From NCBI RefSeq assembly GCF_002973525.1, contig NZ_PVEN01000008.1:186001-250000 (forward strand): 64,000 nucleotides of DNA, read 5' to 3'. Made by a program: the position numbers and the translations under genes. Position 1 is the stretch's first letter. Every line of letters starts with the position of its first letter. Shown here piece after piece: positions 35,894 through 44,881 of the stretch. The stretch is from Paraburkholderia sp. BL21I4N1. Lineage in GTDB: Bacteria > Pseudomonadota > Gammaproteobacteria > Burkholderiales > Burkholderiaceae. The notes beneath the pieces are model-generated. The model had not been told where the DNA came from and did not search any database. It saw only the letters and a program-made list of their open reading frames with translations.

Positions 35894-37015
35894 TCAAACT
35901 GGCCGGCGCGACGGCGCAGCAGTCGCTGCGCTCCGAGGCCGCAGTGGCGGCACGGCCAACGTTTTTGGCGACGCCACGGTCATCGCCAGCTCGAACAGAC
36001 CATCCCACGGATCGGGCGGCGGATCGTTGCGATGGTTTCCCCGCGTCCCGCCGGACAAACCCTTCACCTGCCGATCCAGCTTGGCCGCCAAAGCAAGCGC
36101 CTTTTCCAGCGCCCCTTCCGTTACACGTGAAAGCGCCGGTCCGATCAACCGCTCGCGCGGCCCCCACACACGGTTCTCACGCACCAGCATCGCAAGCGGC
36201 TTACCCGCCTCCACGCCGCGCTTGATCCGCAGCAGCGTGCGCACTTCTTCGACGACCGCCCACAACACCAGCACCGCAGCCTCGCCTTCGCCACGCAGCC
36301 CGTCGAGCATACGTGACAGACGACCGACGTCGCCCGCGAGCATCGCCTCGTTCAGCTTGAAAACGTCGTAACGCGCGACGTTCAACACAGCGTCCTGAAC
36401 CTGGTCGAAACTCAACGACCCCGCCGGATACAACAGCCCGAGCTTCTGAATTTCCTGATGCGCGGCCAGCAGATTGCCTTCCACCCGTTCAGCGATAAAG
36501 GCCAGCGCGCGCCGCCCTTCTTCGCCGGCCGCAACCCGCTGCCCCTGCGCCGCGAGCCGCTGGCCGACCCAGTTCGGCAACTGCGCGCGCTCCACCGGAT
36601 CGATCTTCAACGCGACGCCGGCGTCGGCCAGCGCCGTGAACCACGCCGATTTCTGCGTTGCCGCGTCGAGACGCGGCAACGTGACCATGGTCAGCACATC
36701 GTCGTTGACCGCGGCGGCAAGCGCCTTCAACGCATCCGCGCCTTCCTTGCCGGGCTTGCCCGATGGAATCCGCAATTCGACCAGTTGACGGTCGCCGAAC
36801 AGCGACATCGATTGACTCGCGCCGAGTAGCGAACTCCAGTCGAACCCACGCTCCACGGTGAACACCGAGCGGTCGGTGAAGCCAGCCGCGCGCGCCGTGG
36901 CACGAATGCGGTCGCACGCTTCCTGCGCGAGCAGATGCTCGTCGCCGTACACGACGTAGAGACCGGCGAGTCCCTTGGCGAGATGCGCTTCGAGCGCGTC
37001 AAGTCGCAGTTGCAT
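35894..37015 (-). CDS. holA: DNA polymerase III subunit delta
   Basis: Clamp-loader subunit that opens the beta clamp. The 373-residue protein matches HolA: N-terminal LAGLYVVYGDEHLLAQEACDRIR, the middle DVFKLNEAMLAGD, and a C-terminal collar domain. A Pro/Arg/Ala-rich tail of about 25 residues extends beyond the usual end. It follows lptE by 36 bases, the conserved lptE-holA pair. Confidence 0.93.
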   Translation of the reverse strand: MQLRLDALEAHLAKGLAGLYVVYGDEHLLAQEACDRIRATARAAGFTDRSVFTVERGFDWSSLLGASQSMSLFGDRQLVELRIPSGKPGKEGADALKALAAAVNDDVLTMVTLPRLDAATQKSAWFTALADAGVALKIDPVERAQLPNWVGQRLAAQGQRVAAGEEGRRALAFIAERVEGNLLAAHQEIQKLGLLYPAGSLSFDQVQDAVLNVARYDVFKLNEAMLAGDVGRLSRMLDGLRGEGEAAVLVLWAVVEEVRTLLRIKRGVEAGKPLAMLVRENRVWGPRERLIGPALSRVTEGALEKALALAAKLDRQVKGLSGGTRGNHRNDPPPDPWDGLFELAMTVASPKTLAVPPLRPRSAATAAPSRRPV

Positions 37016-37051
37016 GCGGAGCGTCCGGCAAAGTTGAACGAAGCACCACGC

Positions 37052-37603
37052 TCACAGCGGCGGTGGCGGCAACGGCGCGCGCGGCGACACCGCCGGCACT
37101 TCCTGACCCGGCGCCGGATGCAGCGAACGCACGATCGACAGACGGCGCGTAAGCTGGTCGATCGCGTCGTTTTCCATATCGGCGAACAGGATGTCGGACT
37201 CCGCAGCCTTGGCCTGCGAATACTGGTCGCTATAAGTCATTGCGCGGTTCAACCCGATCACGCTCGGCGGAATCAGCACCGTGCCATCTTTGCCGACCAG
37301 CGTGTAGTTCATCGAGAGATTCATCTGATACTCCTCGACCACGCCGAGCGAATTCAGCGTCAGCGTGCTGACGCTGCGGGCTTCGTTCAATTGCAGCGTC
37401 GCGTCGGAATTGGCGAGCGCGGTGACCACCACCGTATCGCTGCCGCCTTGCACCATGCGCGTGAGGCGCGCATTGGCCGCGGGCGAACCGCCGGCGATAT
37501 AGAGGCGTTTGAACGCGTAGTCCTGCTGGCCGCGCAACTGGAAGCCGCAAGCGGACAACATCAGCACGCTGCAAGCCAGCGTCAATACCATTCTGCGAGT
37601 CAC
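37052..37603 (-). CDS. lptE: LPS-assembly lipoprotein LptE
   Basis: Outer-membrane plug of the LptDE translocon that inserts lipopolysaccharide. The 183-residue precursor has a lipobox ending LSAC with Cys19, then the GFQLRGQ signature right after it, as in E. coli LptE (RlpB). The C-terminus is proline-rich. It lies between leuS and holA, the usual place in proteobacteria. Confidence 0.93.
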   Translation of the reverse strand: MTRRMVLTLACSVLMLSACGFQLRGQQDYAFKRLYIAGGSPAANARLTRMVQGGSDTVVVTALANSDATLQLNEARSVSTLTLNSLGVVEEYQMNLSMNYTLVGKDGTVLIPPSVIGLNRAMTYSDQYSQAKAAESDILFADMENDAIDQLTRRLSIVRSLHPAPGQEVPAVSPRAPLPPPPL

Positions 37604-37694
37604 ATTGGCTCCTGGTTCGCAGTAGATTCCGCAGCGAGAGACAGGCGCCGCCCTGCGCGGCCGCTCCTGTCCGCTGTCATGTTCTCGTCGCGCG

Positions 37695-40286
37695 TCAAAC
37701 GACCACGTTCACGAGGCGGCCCGGCACCACGACGATCTTCTTCGGCGCCTTGCCTTCGCTGAACTTCGCGACCATCTCGTGAGCGGCCGCGAGCTGTTCG
37801 ATCGCTTCACGCGTGGCGTCTTTCGCCACGGTGATCGCGCCGCGCACCTTGCCGTTCACCTGCAGCACGAGTTCGATCTCCGACTGTTCCAATGCCTGCT
37901 CGTCGACCTTCGGCCATGCCGCGTCGAGCAGCGAACCGTGGACGTCGGCGAAACCGAGTTCCTGCCACAACTGGAACGTGAGGTGCGGCACCACCGGATA
38001 CAGCACGCGCAACATCACGCTGTACGTTTCGCGCAGTACGGCCGGTTGCGCGCCCTTCGCGCTGTCTAGCGCGTTGAGCATTTTCATCGCGGCCGATACC
38101 ACCGTGTTGTACTGCAGACGCTGGTAGTCGAAATCAGCCTGCTTCAGCACGCTGTAAATCTCGCGGCGCAGCGTTTTGTCGACGTCGCCCAGTGTTGCGG
38201 CCTCGACCGTGCCGCCCGCACGCAACGCAGCTTCGTTCGCCTGACTAAAACTCCACACGCGACGCAGGAAACGGCTCGCGCCTTCCACGCCCGAACCGGA
38301 CCACTCGAGCGACTGCTCAGGGTGGGCGGCGAACATCACGAATAGACGCGCGGTGTCCGCGCCGTGCTGGTCGATCAGCAGTTGCGGATCGACGCCGTTG
38401 TTCTTCGACTTCGACATCTTCTCGACGCCGCCGAGCACGACCGGTTGGCCGTCCGCGTTCAGGACCGCGCCGACCGGGCGGCCCTTGTCGTCGAACGAGA
38501 CCGTGACGTCGGCCGGGTTGTACCAGGTCTTCTTGCCGGCCTCGCTTTCACGGTAGTACGTTTCGTTGAGCACCATGCCCTGCGTGAGCAGGTTCTTCGC
38601 CGGTTCGCCGAACTTGACGAGACCCAGGTCGCGCATCACCTTCGCCCAGAAACGCGAGTACAGCAGGTGCAGAATCGCGTGCTCGATACCGCCGATGTAC
38701 TGATCCATCGGCGCCCAGTAATCGGTGCGCTCGTCGACCATGGTCTTCGCATCCGGCGACGCGTAGCGGTAGAAGTACCACGACGAATCGACGAAGGTGT
38801 CCATCGTGTCGGTTTCGCGTTTAGCCGCGCTGCCGCACGTCGGGCAGGTGCAGTTCACGAACGCTTCGGACTTGGCGAGCGGATTGCCCGTGCCGTCCGG
38901 TACGAGGTCTTCCGGCAGCACCACCGGCAGATCCTGTTCCGGCACCGGCACGTCGCCACACTTCGGGCAGTGGATGATAGGAATAGGCGTGCCCCAATAA
39001 CGCTGGCGCGACACGCCCCAGTCACGCAGACGCCACGTGATCTGCTTGTCGCCGAGGCCGAGTTCCTTCAGGTCGGCGGCGATCTGGTCGACCGCCGGTT
39101 CGTAGGCGAGGCCGTCGTACTTGCCGCTGTTGATCAGCGTGCCGGTCTTCTCGCCATACCATTCCTGCCAGGCTTCGGTGGAAAACACCTTACCTTCGAC
39201 GGCCACCACCTGCTTGATCGGCAGGCTGTATTTCTTCACGAATGCGAAATCGCGCTCGTCGTGCGCCGGCACGCCCATGACCGCGCCTTCGCCGTAGCTC
39301 ATCAGCACGTAATTGCCGATCCACACTTCGATCTGTTCCTGCGTCAGCGGATGCGTGACGTAGAAGCCCGTGCCCATGCCCTTCTTTTCCATAGTCGCGA
39401 CGTCGGCTTCAGCGACACCGCCGCGCTTGCATTCTTCGATGAAGGGCAGGAGTTCCGGCTTGTCTTTCGCGAGACGCGTGGCGAGCGGATGCTCGGCGGC
39501 AATCGCGCAGAACGTGACGCCCATGACGGTATCAGCGCGCGTGGTGAACACGCGCAGCAGCTTCTGTTCACCGTCGATCTCATACGGGAAGCCGAAGTTC
39601 ACGCCGAAGCTCTTGCCGATCCAGTTCTGCTGCATGACCTTGACACGCTCGGGCCAGCCGAGGCCTTCGAGGTCGTTCAGCAGTTCGTCCGCGTATTGCG
39701 TGATGCGCATGTAGTACATCGGGATTTCGCGCTTTTCGACCAGCGCGCCCGAACGCCAGCCGCGGCCGTCGATCACCTGCTCGTTCGCGAGCACGGTCTG
39801 GTCGATCGGATCCCAGTTCACGGTGCCCGTTTTCTTGTACGCGATGCCCTTTTCGAGCATCTTCAGGAACAGCCACTGGTTCCATTTGTAGTAATCGGGG
39901 CTGCAGGTCGCGACTTCACGCGACCAGTCGATCGCGAGGCCCATGGACTGCATCTGCTTCTTCATGTAAGCGATGTTGTCGTAGGTCCACTTCGCGGGCG
40001 GCACGTTGTTGGCCATTGCCGCGTTTTCCGCCGGCATGCCGAACGCGTCCCAACCCATCGGCATCAGCACGTTGTAGCCGTTCATCCGCAGATAGCGGTA
40101 CATCACGTCGTTGATCGTGTAGTTGCGCACGTGGCCCATGTGCAGCTTGCCCGACGGGTACGGCAGCATCGAGACGCAGTAGAACTTGGGTTTCTCGGTG
40201 GTTTCCGAAGTCTTGTACGCGTCGATGGCGCGCCATTGCCCTTGCGCGGCGGATTCGACGTCGGAGGGAACGTATTTTTCGTGCAT
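37695..40286 (-). CDS. leuS: Leucyl-tRNA synthetase
   Basis: Charges tRNA-Leu. The start chosen is ATG 40286 (863 residues, MHEKYVPSDVESAAQ), the family N-terminus; a start 12 codons earlier is possible but unsupported. The class I motifs HMGH (49-52) and KMSKS (623-627) are intact, and a CP1 editing domain lies between them. First gene of the leuS-lptE-holA run, with its own -10 box upstream. Confidence 0.97.
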   Translation of the reverse strand: MHEKYVPSDVESAAQGQWRAIDAYKTSETTEKPKFYCVSMLPYPSGKLHMGHVRNYTINDVMYRYLRMNGYNVLMPMGWDAFGMPAENAAMANNVPPAKWTYDNIAYMKKQMQSMGLAIDWSREVATCSPDYYKWNQWLFLKMLEKGIAYKKTGTVNWDPIDQTVLANEQVIDGRGWRSGALVEKREIPMYYMRITQYADELLNDLEGLGWPERVKVMQQNWIGKSFGVNFGFPYEIDGEQKLLRVFTTRADTVMGVTFCAIAAEHPLATRLAKDKPELLPFIEECKRGGVAEADVATMEKKGMGTGFYVTHPLTQEQIEVWIGNYVLMSYGEGAVMGVPAHDERDFAFVKKYSLPIKQVVAVEGKVFSTEAWQEWYGEKTGTLINSGKYDGLAYEPAVDQIAADLKELGLGDKQITWRLRDWGVSRQRYWGTPIPIIHCPKCGDVPVPEQDLPVVLPEDLVPDGTGNPLAKSEAFVNCTCPTCGSAAKRETDTMDTFVDSSWYFYRYASPDAKTMVDERTDYWAPMDQYIGGIEHAILHLLYSRFWAKVMRDLGLVKFGEPAKNLLTQGMVLNETYYRESEAGKKTWYNPADVTVSFDDKGRPVGAVLNADGQPVVLGGVEKMSKSKNNGVDPQLLIDQHGADTARLFVMFAAHPEQSLEWSGSGVEGASRFLRRVWSFSQANEAALRAGGTVEAATLGDVDKTLRREIYSVLKQADFDYQRLQYNTVVSAAMKMLNALDSAKGAQPAVLRETYSVMLRVLYPVVPHLTFQLWQELGFADVHGSLLDAAWPKVDEQALEQSEIELVLQVNGKVRGAITVAKDATREAIEQLAAAHEMVAKFSEGKAPKKIVVVPGRLVNVVV

Positions 40287-40385
40287 GGTGTGATGGGATC
40301 GCTGGGTTCGGTGCTTTCGCACCGGCCGCTTTGGTGCTCTGCTGGATGAAATGGCGTCGATTCCCCTCTGCGGGGGAAAGGGCTG

Positions 40386-40391
40386 ATTATA
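40386..40391 (-). promoter_or_regulatory. -10 box upstream of leuS
   Basis: TATAAT on the minus strand, 100 bases before the leuS ATG. No good -35 is seen at 16-18 bases. The leader between them contains a small hairpin (GGTGC...GCACC type). Nearby, an 11-base unit (CGCCGAGTCCG) is tandemly repeated at 40479-40505. Confidence 0.5.
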
Positions 40392-40514
40392 CCGTTCGCG
40401 GGCGGGTACGCCGCGCGGCGTCAGGCGCGGTGATGCGTTCCCGCGCGACTGGTGCGCGCTGAATGCGCACCGTGCAGGCGCCGAGTCCGCGCCGAGTCCG
40501 CGCCGGCTACGCGA

Positions 40515-40964
40515 CTAGTGCGCGACGCCCTGCGGCGGCAATCCGCCCGGCGGCGGCGGGTCCGTCACGAAGCCGATCCGCTCGAGCCCGGCCTGCTGCG
40601 CCGCGCCCATGACCTGCGCGATCACTTCGTAACGCGTGGAACGCTCCGCGCGTAGCTGGATTTCCGGCTGGTCCGCCTGCTTTCCCGCCTGCGCGAACTG
40701 GGCGCGCATCTGCTCCAAGGTGATGGGCTTGGCGTTCCAGTAGAGCTTGCCGGCGGCGTCGATGGAAAGCGAAATGGTTTGCGGCGTCTGGCGCGCGGGC
40801 GCCGATGCGACTTTCGGCAGATCCAGCCGGATCGCGTGCGTGAACAAGGGTGCGGTGATGATGAAAATCACCAGCAGCACCAACATCACGTCGATCAGCG
40901 GCGTCATGTTGATCTCGGCCATCGGCGCGGCCGTCTGCTTTTTTTCGAGTCCGCCGAATGCCAT
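40515..40964 (-). CDS. exbD: Biopolymer transport protein ExbD
   Basis: Inner-membrane partner of ExbB that uses the proton gradient to drive TonB- or Tol-type transport. The 149-residue protein has one N-terminal membrane helix (about 22-42, LIDVMLVLLVIFIITAPLF) preceded by the conserved MAEINMTPLIDVML, where the Asp is the proton-carrying residue. A Pro/Gly-rich C-terminus is unremarkable. No tonB gene is in the window. It follows exbB by 52 bases. Confidence 0.9.
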   Translation of the reverse strand: MAFGGLEKKQTAAPMAEINMTPLIDVMLVLLVIFIITAPLFTHAIRLDLPKVASAPARQTPQTISLSIDAAGKLYWNAKPITLEQMRAQFAQAGKQADQPEIQLRAERSTRYEVIAQVMGAAQQAGLERIGFVTDPPPPGGLPPQGVAH

Positions 40965-41016
40965 GTCGCCTCCTTTTGCCTGGGTGCCGCAAGACGCGCG
41001 CGGATGGTTCGGTGGG

Positions 41017-41727
41017 TCAGTGAGTCGAGGTCTGCTGGACGCGGGCCGGCGCTTCGCGCTGCTCGGCCGGTGCGCACACGTAGGCGTGCAGGTCGTGCGC
41101 GAAGCCGTCGAGTTCCTCGGACAATTGCCGCGCCATCCGTCCCAGCACGTTGTACGCGAGCACAGCCGGAATCGCGACCACCAGACCGAACGCAGTCATG
41201 ATCAGCGCCTCGCCGACCGGACCGGCGACATTCTCGATCTGCGCCTGGCCGCTCGCCGCAATGCTGCCGAGCGCGTGATAAATACCCCACACGGTGCCGA
41301 GCAGGCCGACGAACGGCGCCGTACTGCCCACCGAAGCCAGCAGCACCTGACCAAACTCGAGCCGCCGCTGCGACGCATTGAGCGCCTGCCGCAACGCCCG
41401 CAGCACCCGTTCGCTGCGCTCGACGCGCGCCAGCAACGCCCCTGGAATATCCACCTCGGCTGCGTGTAGCGCGGCCTCGGCGAGCGGCGTGAAAACACGC
41501 TCGCGATCCACGCGCTTTAGCGCGGCGACGCCGTCGGATAGCGTGGTCGCCTGCCAGAACTGCGCAATCGCGCGGTTCGTTTGACGCTTGGCGCGCGTGA
41601 GAATCCAGCTTTTGACGATCAGAAAGCACCAGCTCGCAATCGACATGGCCAGCAGCACGTACGCGACGCCATGCGTGATCGCGTCGCTGGTTTGCAGGTA
41701 ATGGATGATGCCGCTGCTGCCTGCCAT
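41017..41727 (-). CDS. exbB: Biopolymer transport protein ExbB (MotA/TolQ/ExbB family)
   Basis: Proton-channel subunit with ExbD. ATG 41727 gives 236 residues with three membrane helices: one N-terminal (AYVLLAMSIASWCFLIVKSW) and two in the conserved FGQVLLASVGSTAPFVGLLGTVWGIYHAL and AFGLVVAIPAVLAYN region. The reading frame stays open far upstream through dapB because of GC-rich codon use; that part is a shadow. dapB lies immediately upstream. Confidence 0.93.
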   Translation of the reverse strand: MAGSSGIIHYLQTSDAITHGVAYVLLAMSIASWCFLIVKSWILTRAKRQTNRAIAQFWQATTLSDGVAALKRVDRERVFTPLAEAALHAAEVDIPGALLARVERSERVLRALRQALNASQRRLEFGQVLLASVGSTAPFVGLLGTVWGIYHALGSIAASGQAQIENVAGPVGEALIMTAFGLVVAIPAVLAYNVLGRMARQLSEELDGFAHDLHAYVCAPAEQREAPARVQQTSTH

Positions 41728-41807
41728 CTGACCTCGCCGGGGGAAAGTGATTTCAGGGGCGCGAACAGGGGCAGCGTGTGCCCCTGCAGCCTGCTTGCGT
41801 GGCGTGC

Positions 41808-42614
41808 TTAACCTGCGTCGCGCAGGCCGAGCACGTCTTGCATGTCGAAAAAGCCGCTTGCGTGGCCTTCGAGGAAACGCACAGCACGAAGCGCGCCTTG
41901 CGCATACGACAGACGGCTCGCCGATTTGTGCGTGATTTCGATCCGCTCGCCGATGCCCGCGAACAGCACCGTGTGATCGCCGACAATGTCGCCGCCACGA
42001 ATCGCCGAAAAACCGATGGTGGACGGATCGCGCTCGCCGGTCACGCCTTCGCGGCTGTAGACCGCGCAGTCGTCGAGATTGCGGCCGAGTGCGTGGGCAA
42101 TCGTTTCGCCCATGGTCAACGCCGTGCCGGACGGCGCGTCGACCTTGTGACGGTGATGCGCCTCGATAATCTCGATGTCGTAGCCGGTCGCGAAATGCTT
42201 CGCCGCGAACTCCAGCAGCTTCAGCGTGACGTTCACGCCGACGCTCATGTTCGACGCGAACATGATGGCGACCTTCTCCGCGCCAGCGCGCAGTTGCGCC
42301 TTCTGGTCGTTGTCGAAGCCGGTCGTACCGATCACCATTTTCACGTTGTGGCGCTGCGCCGCTTCGAGATGCATCAGCGTGCCTTCGGGGCGCGTGAAGT
42401 CGATCAGGTAGTCGGACTCGGCGAACACGCGCTCGATGTCGTCGGTGAGCAGCACGCCCGTCTGTTTGCCGAGAAACGCGCCGGCGTCCTGGCCGAGTTG
42501 CGGAGAGTCCGCCCGGTCGAGCGCGCCGGACAGCGTGACGCCGGCATCGTTGAGGACGGTTTCGATGAGCATGCGGCCCATACGGCCCGATGCGCCAGCA
42601 ATGGCAATTTTCAT
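41808..42614 (-). CDS. dapB: 4-hydroxy-tetrahydrodipicolinate reductase
   Basis: Diaminopimelate/lysine pathway enzyme using NAD(P)H. ATG 42614 gives 268 residues starting MKIAIAGASGRMGRM, the Rossmann dinucleotide motif; earlier in-frame starts add a non-conserved leader. The substrate-binding motif EAHHRHKVDAPSGTAL contains the catalytic histidine pair. It lies between bamE (182 bases upstream) and exbB. Confidence 0.96.
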   Translation of the reverse strand: MKIAIAGASGRMGRMLIETVLNDAGVTLSGALDRADSPQLGQDAGAFLGKQTGVLLTDDIERVFAESDYLIDFTRPEGTLMHLEAAQRHNVKMVIGTTGFDNDQKAQLRAGAEKVAIMFASNMSVGVNVTLKLLEFAAKHFATGYDIEIIEAHHRHKVDAPSGTALTMGETIAHALGRNLDDCAVYSREGVTGERDPSTIGFSAIRGGDIVGDHTVLFAGIGERIEITHKSASRLSYAQGALRAVRFLEGHASGFFDMQDVLGLRDAG

Positions 42615-42796
42615 GGCTTCGAGGGTTCGGAAAAAGCAAAAACCCCGGCAAATGCGGGGGAAAGCGGCGGCGGGCAGCACGCCCGGGCGACGCGCATCAC
42701 TGAAAACTGCAGAGAACCGGACCGGCACCGCACACGACGCGATGGCGCGTGCGCGGTGCCCGATCCTGTGCCCGTCTTAAGACACGGACAGCGGGA

Positions 42797-43615
42797 TTAG
42801 CCGCCCGTTCCCGAAGTCGACGGAGAAGAGGTCAGCGGTGCGTTGTACGTCGGGCCGCCGTTGCTGCTTTGCGGACCCGTCGGGCCGACCGGATTGCTGT
42901 TGTCCGTATTCGGATTTTGCGGCGGCGGCGGACGGTGGAACTGGAACTGCGGCTGACCTGCTGCCGTCGGCCCCGTTGACGGAATGCCGCCACCGCTGGC
43001 GGTCGGCGCGCTAGGCACGGACGGCCGCAAGCCGCCGCCCGACGACACCGCGTTGGTCGCGCGATTGGCGGCTTGCGCCGCTTCCGCGTTGGCGTCCGTG
43101 GACGGCACCGCCGCAGCGGCAGCGCCGTCGGTAGCTGCCGACGAGGCCGGTGCAGCAGCGGCAGCAGCCGGCGCGCTCGCGCCGCTGGCCGGGCTGAGCA
43201 ACGCCGCAGCCTTCTTCTTGCCGAGCTTGTCGCCGTCGATTTCAGCCAGCAACTCGAGGTTGGACGGCAGATCTTCGCCGCCGCTCCAGCTCGCGACGCG
43301 GTCACCCGAGAACATCACCACGAAATCGCGCTGCTGCACGACGTTGGTCGAGCCACGCTTGAAATAGAACACGTAGTCCCAGCGGTCCGCGTGGAACATG
43401 TCGGTCAACAGCGGCGTGCCGAGCAGTTGCTTCACCTGCGCGCGCGACATGCCGGCCTGCATTTGCGCTGCCGCTTCTTTCGAAACAAAGTTGCCCTGCA
43501 CGACCGTGATGCGGTACGGCGTGATGCTTTGGGCAACGCGCTGTGTCAGGCTGTCGTAAGTGGAACATCCGGCAAGAACCGCGACAGTCGCAACAGCGAT
43601 CAAGGTACCCCGCAT
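42797..43615 (-). CDS. bamE: Outer membrane assembly lipoprotein BamE with long C-terminal extension
   Basis: Subunit of the BAM complex that inserts outer-membrane proteins. The start chosen is ATG 43615, preceded by GGGGGAG, giving 272 residues and a signal ending in the lipobox LAGC (Cys17). The BamE domain follows (about 35-120: ITPYRITVVQGNFVS, GMSRAQVKQLLGTPLLTDMFH, RWDYVFYFKRG). The remaining ~130 residues are a low-complexity Ala/Pro/Ser/Gly-rich tail not present in E. coli BamE (113 residues). Divergent from fur, the classic omlA-fur arrangement. Confidence 0.92.
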   Translation of the reverse strand: MRGTLIAVATVAVLAGCSTYDSLTQRVAQSITPYRITVVQGNFVSKEAAAQMQAGMSRAQVKQLLGTPLLTDMFHADRWDYVFYFKRGSTNVVQQRDFVVMFSGDRVASWSGGEDLPSNLELLAEIDGDKLGKKKAAALLSPASGASAPAAAAAAPASSAATDGAAAAAVPSTDANAEAAQAANRATNAVSSGGGLRPSVPSAPTASGGGIPSTGPTAAGQPQFQFHRPPPPQNPNTDNSNPVGPTGPQSSNGGPTYNAPLTSSPSTSGTGG

Positions 43616-43773
43616 GCGGCTCCCCCGGTAGATCAATTGAGATTTTGAAATCATTTCACTCACCGTGCGGGCCCGTGGACGAGCCGCGCGAGTTTCATTC
43701 CATCGAAGATGACCAGAACGGCAAAAACACATTACTATGAGAGCCCAGCATTGTACTCTAGGGATCCCTTGTC

Positions 43774-44202
43774 ATGACCAATCCAACCGATCTCAAGAAT
43801 ATCGGGCTCAAGGCGACCCTTCCGCGCCTCAAAATCCTTGAGATATTCCAGCACAGCCCGGTGCGTCACCTGACCGCCGAAGATGTGTACCGCAACCTCT
43901 TGCACGAAGAACTCGATATCGGCCTGGCAACCGTGTATCGCGTGCTGACGCAGTTCGAGCAGGCTGGCCTGCTGTCGCGCAGCAACTTCGAATCGGGTAA
44001 GGCGGTGTTCGAACTGAACGAAGGGTCGCACCACGACCACCTCGTTTGCCTCGATTGCGGGCTCGTCGAGGAGTTTTTCGACTCCGAGATCGAAAGCCGT
44101 CAGCAATCCATTGCGAAGGAACGCGGTTTCAAACTGCAGGAACACGCGCTCGCGCTGTACGGTGCGTGCACCAAGGAAAATTGCCCGCATCGCAAGCATT
44201 GA
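43774..44202 (+). CDS. fur: Ferric uptake regulator Fur
   Basis: Iron-responsive repressor. The 142-residue protein has the winged helix at the N-terminus, the metal site HHDH at 86-89 and cysteine pairs C92/C95 and C132/C137. Upstream, TACTAT at 43733-43738 is a possible -10. A perfect ten-base palindrome AGGGATCCCT (43759-43768) overlaps the ribosome site and could affect translation. It shares the divergent region with bamE. Confidence 0.96.
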   Translation: MTNPTDLKNIGLKATLPRLKILEIFQHSPVRHLTAEDVYRNLLHEELDIGLATVYRVLTQFEQAGLLSRSNFESGKAVFELNEGSHHDHLVCLDCGLVEEFFDSEIESRQQSIAKERGFKLQEHALALYGACTKENCPHRKH

Positions 44203-44270
44203 CGCGCCTTCGGGCGTAGCGAGCGAGAGTCGGCCGCGTCGGGGTGCGCGGTCCGGCGGGCAGGCAAAAA

Positions 44271-44302
44271 AAGACCCGGCCGATGCGAATCGGCCGGGTC
44301 TT
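44271..44302 (+). terminator. Terminator after fur
   Basis: A 14-bp perfect stem (44271-44284 with 44289-44302) with a GCGA loop, flanked by A and T runs. It also faces the converging allA gene. Confidence 0.9.
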
Positions 44303-44356
44303 TCTGCTTTTGTAGCGCGGTGAAATGCGGTCTTTCCGCAACGCGCGCGTCTAGCC

Positions 44357-44869
44357 TTATTCGACCAGCGCCGCGCTCGCTTCGAACGCCAGTCGCCACG
44401 GCTCGGCTAATGACAATTCATCGCAATTGGGCTGCTCGCCGCCGCGATCGACCACCACGAAATCGCTCACCCGATCGAGCGCCAGCAACGGGTGATGCCA
44501 GACGCCTTTCGCATAGTTCACGCCCTGCCACGCGTCGGTCCAGAAGGCGCGCATTCGCGACGGGTCGAATTCGCCCGCCGGCGCGACCACCACCAGATAA
44601 CGGCCTGCCGTCAACGGAATGAAAGCCTGACTGCCGAGCGGATGCCGCTCCATCATCGTGATCTCCACCGGCAGCGCGCGCGGTTGCGCGCGAAACAGGT
44701 TGATCAGCGGCCGGCCGCCCTGCTCCGTCACGTCGACGTTGGCGAGGTCGTGAAAGCGCTCGGTCGTGCCGCCGTTGATCGCGAAGTGGCGTGCGCCGTC
44801 CAGTTCGATCACGTCGCCGAACGGCGCGAAGGCCGAGCGCGTCAGGCGCTCCATCTGCAATGTTTTCAT
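44357..44869 (-). CDS. allA: Ureidoglycolate lyase
   Basis: Splits ureidoglycolate to glyoxylate and urea, the last step of allantoate breakdown after allantoicase. The 170-residue protein has the family motifs FAPFGDVIE, GRYLVVVAPAG and GVWHHPLLAL. It begins 12 bases after the allantoicase gene ends, so both enzymes of the pathway are made together. The converging fur gene has its own terminator. Confidence 0.94.
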   Translation of the reverse strand: MKTLQMERLTRSAFAPFGDVIELDGARHFAINGGTTERFHDLANVDVTEQGGRPLINLFRAQPRALPVEITMMERHPLGSQAFIPLTAGRYLVVVAPAGEFDPSRMRAFWTDAWQGVNYAKGVWHHPLLALDRVSDFVVVDRGGEQPNCDELSLAEPWRLAFEASAALVE

Positions 44870-44881
44870 CGACGGGCTCCG

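Noticed and set aside
38364..40349. A 661-codon plus-strand frame opposite leuS.
   Set aside because: Composition shadow of leuS with no ribosome site and no conserved motif.
40479..40505. An 11-base tandem repeat considered as a CRISPR-like or regulatory array.
   Set aside because: Only two and a half units with no spacers; ordinary local duplication.
41728..42651. Extension of the exbB frame upstream through dapB (544 codons in total).
   Set aside because: ExbB homology begins at the ATG at 41727; the upstream part is an Arg-rich alternative frame of dapB.
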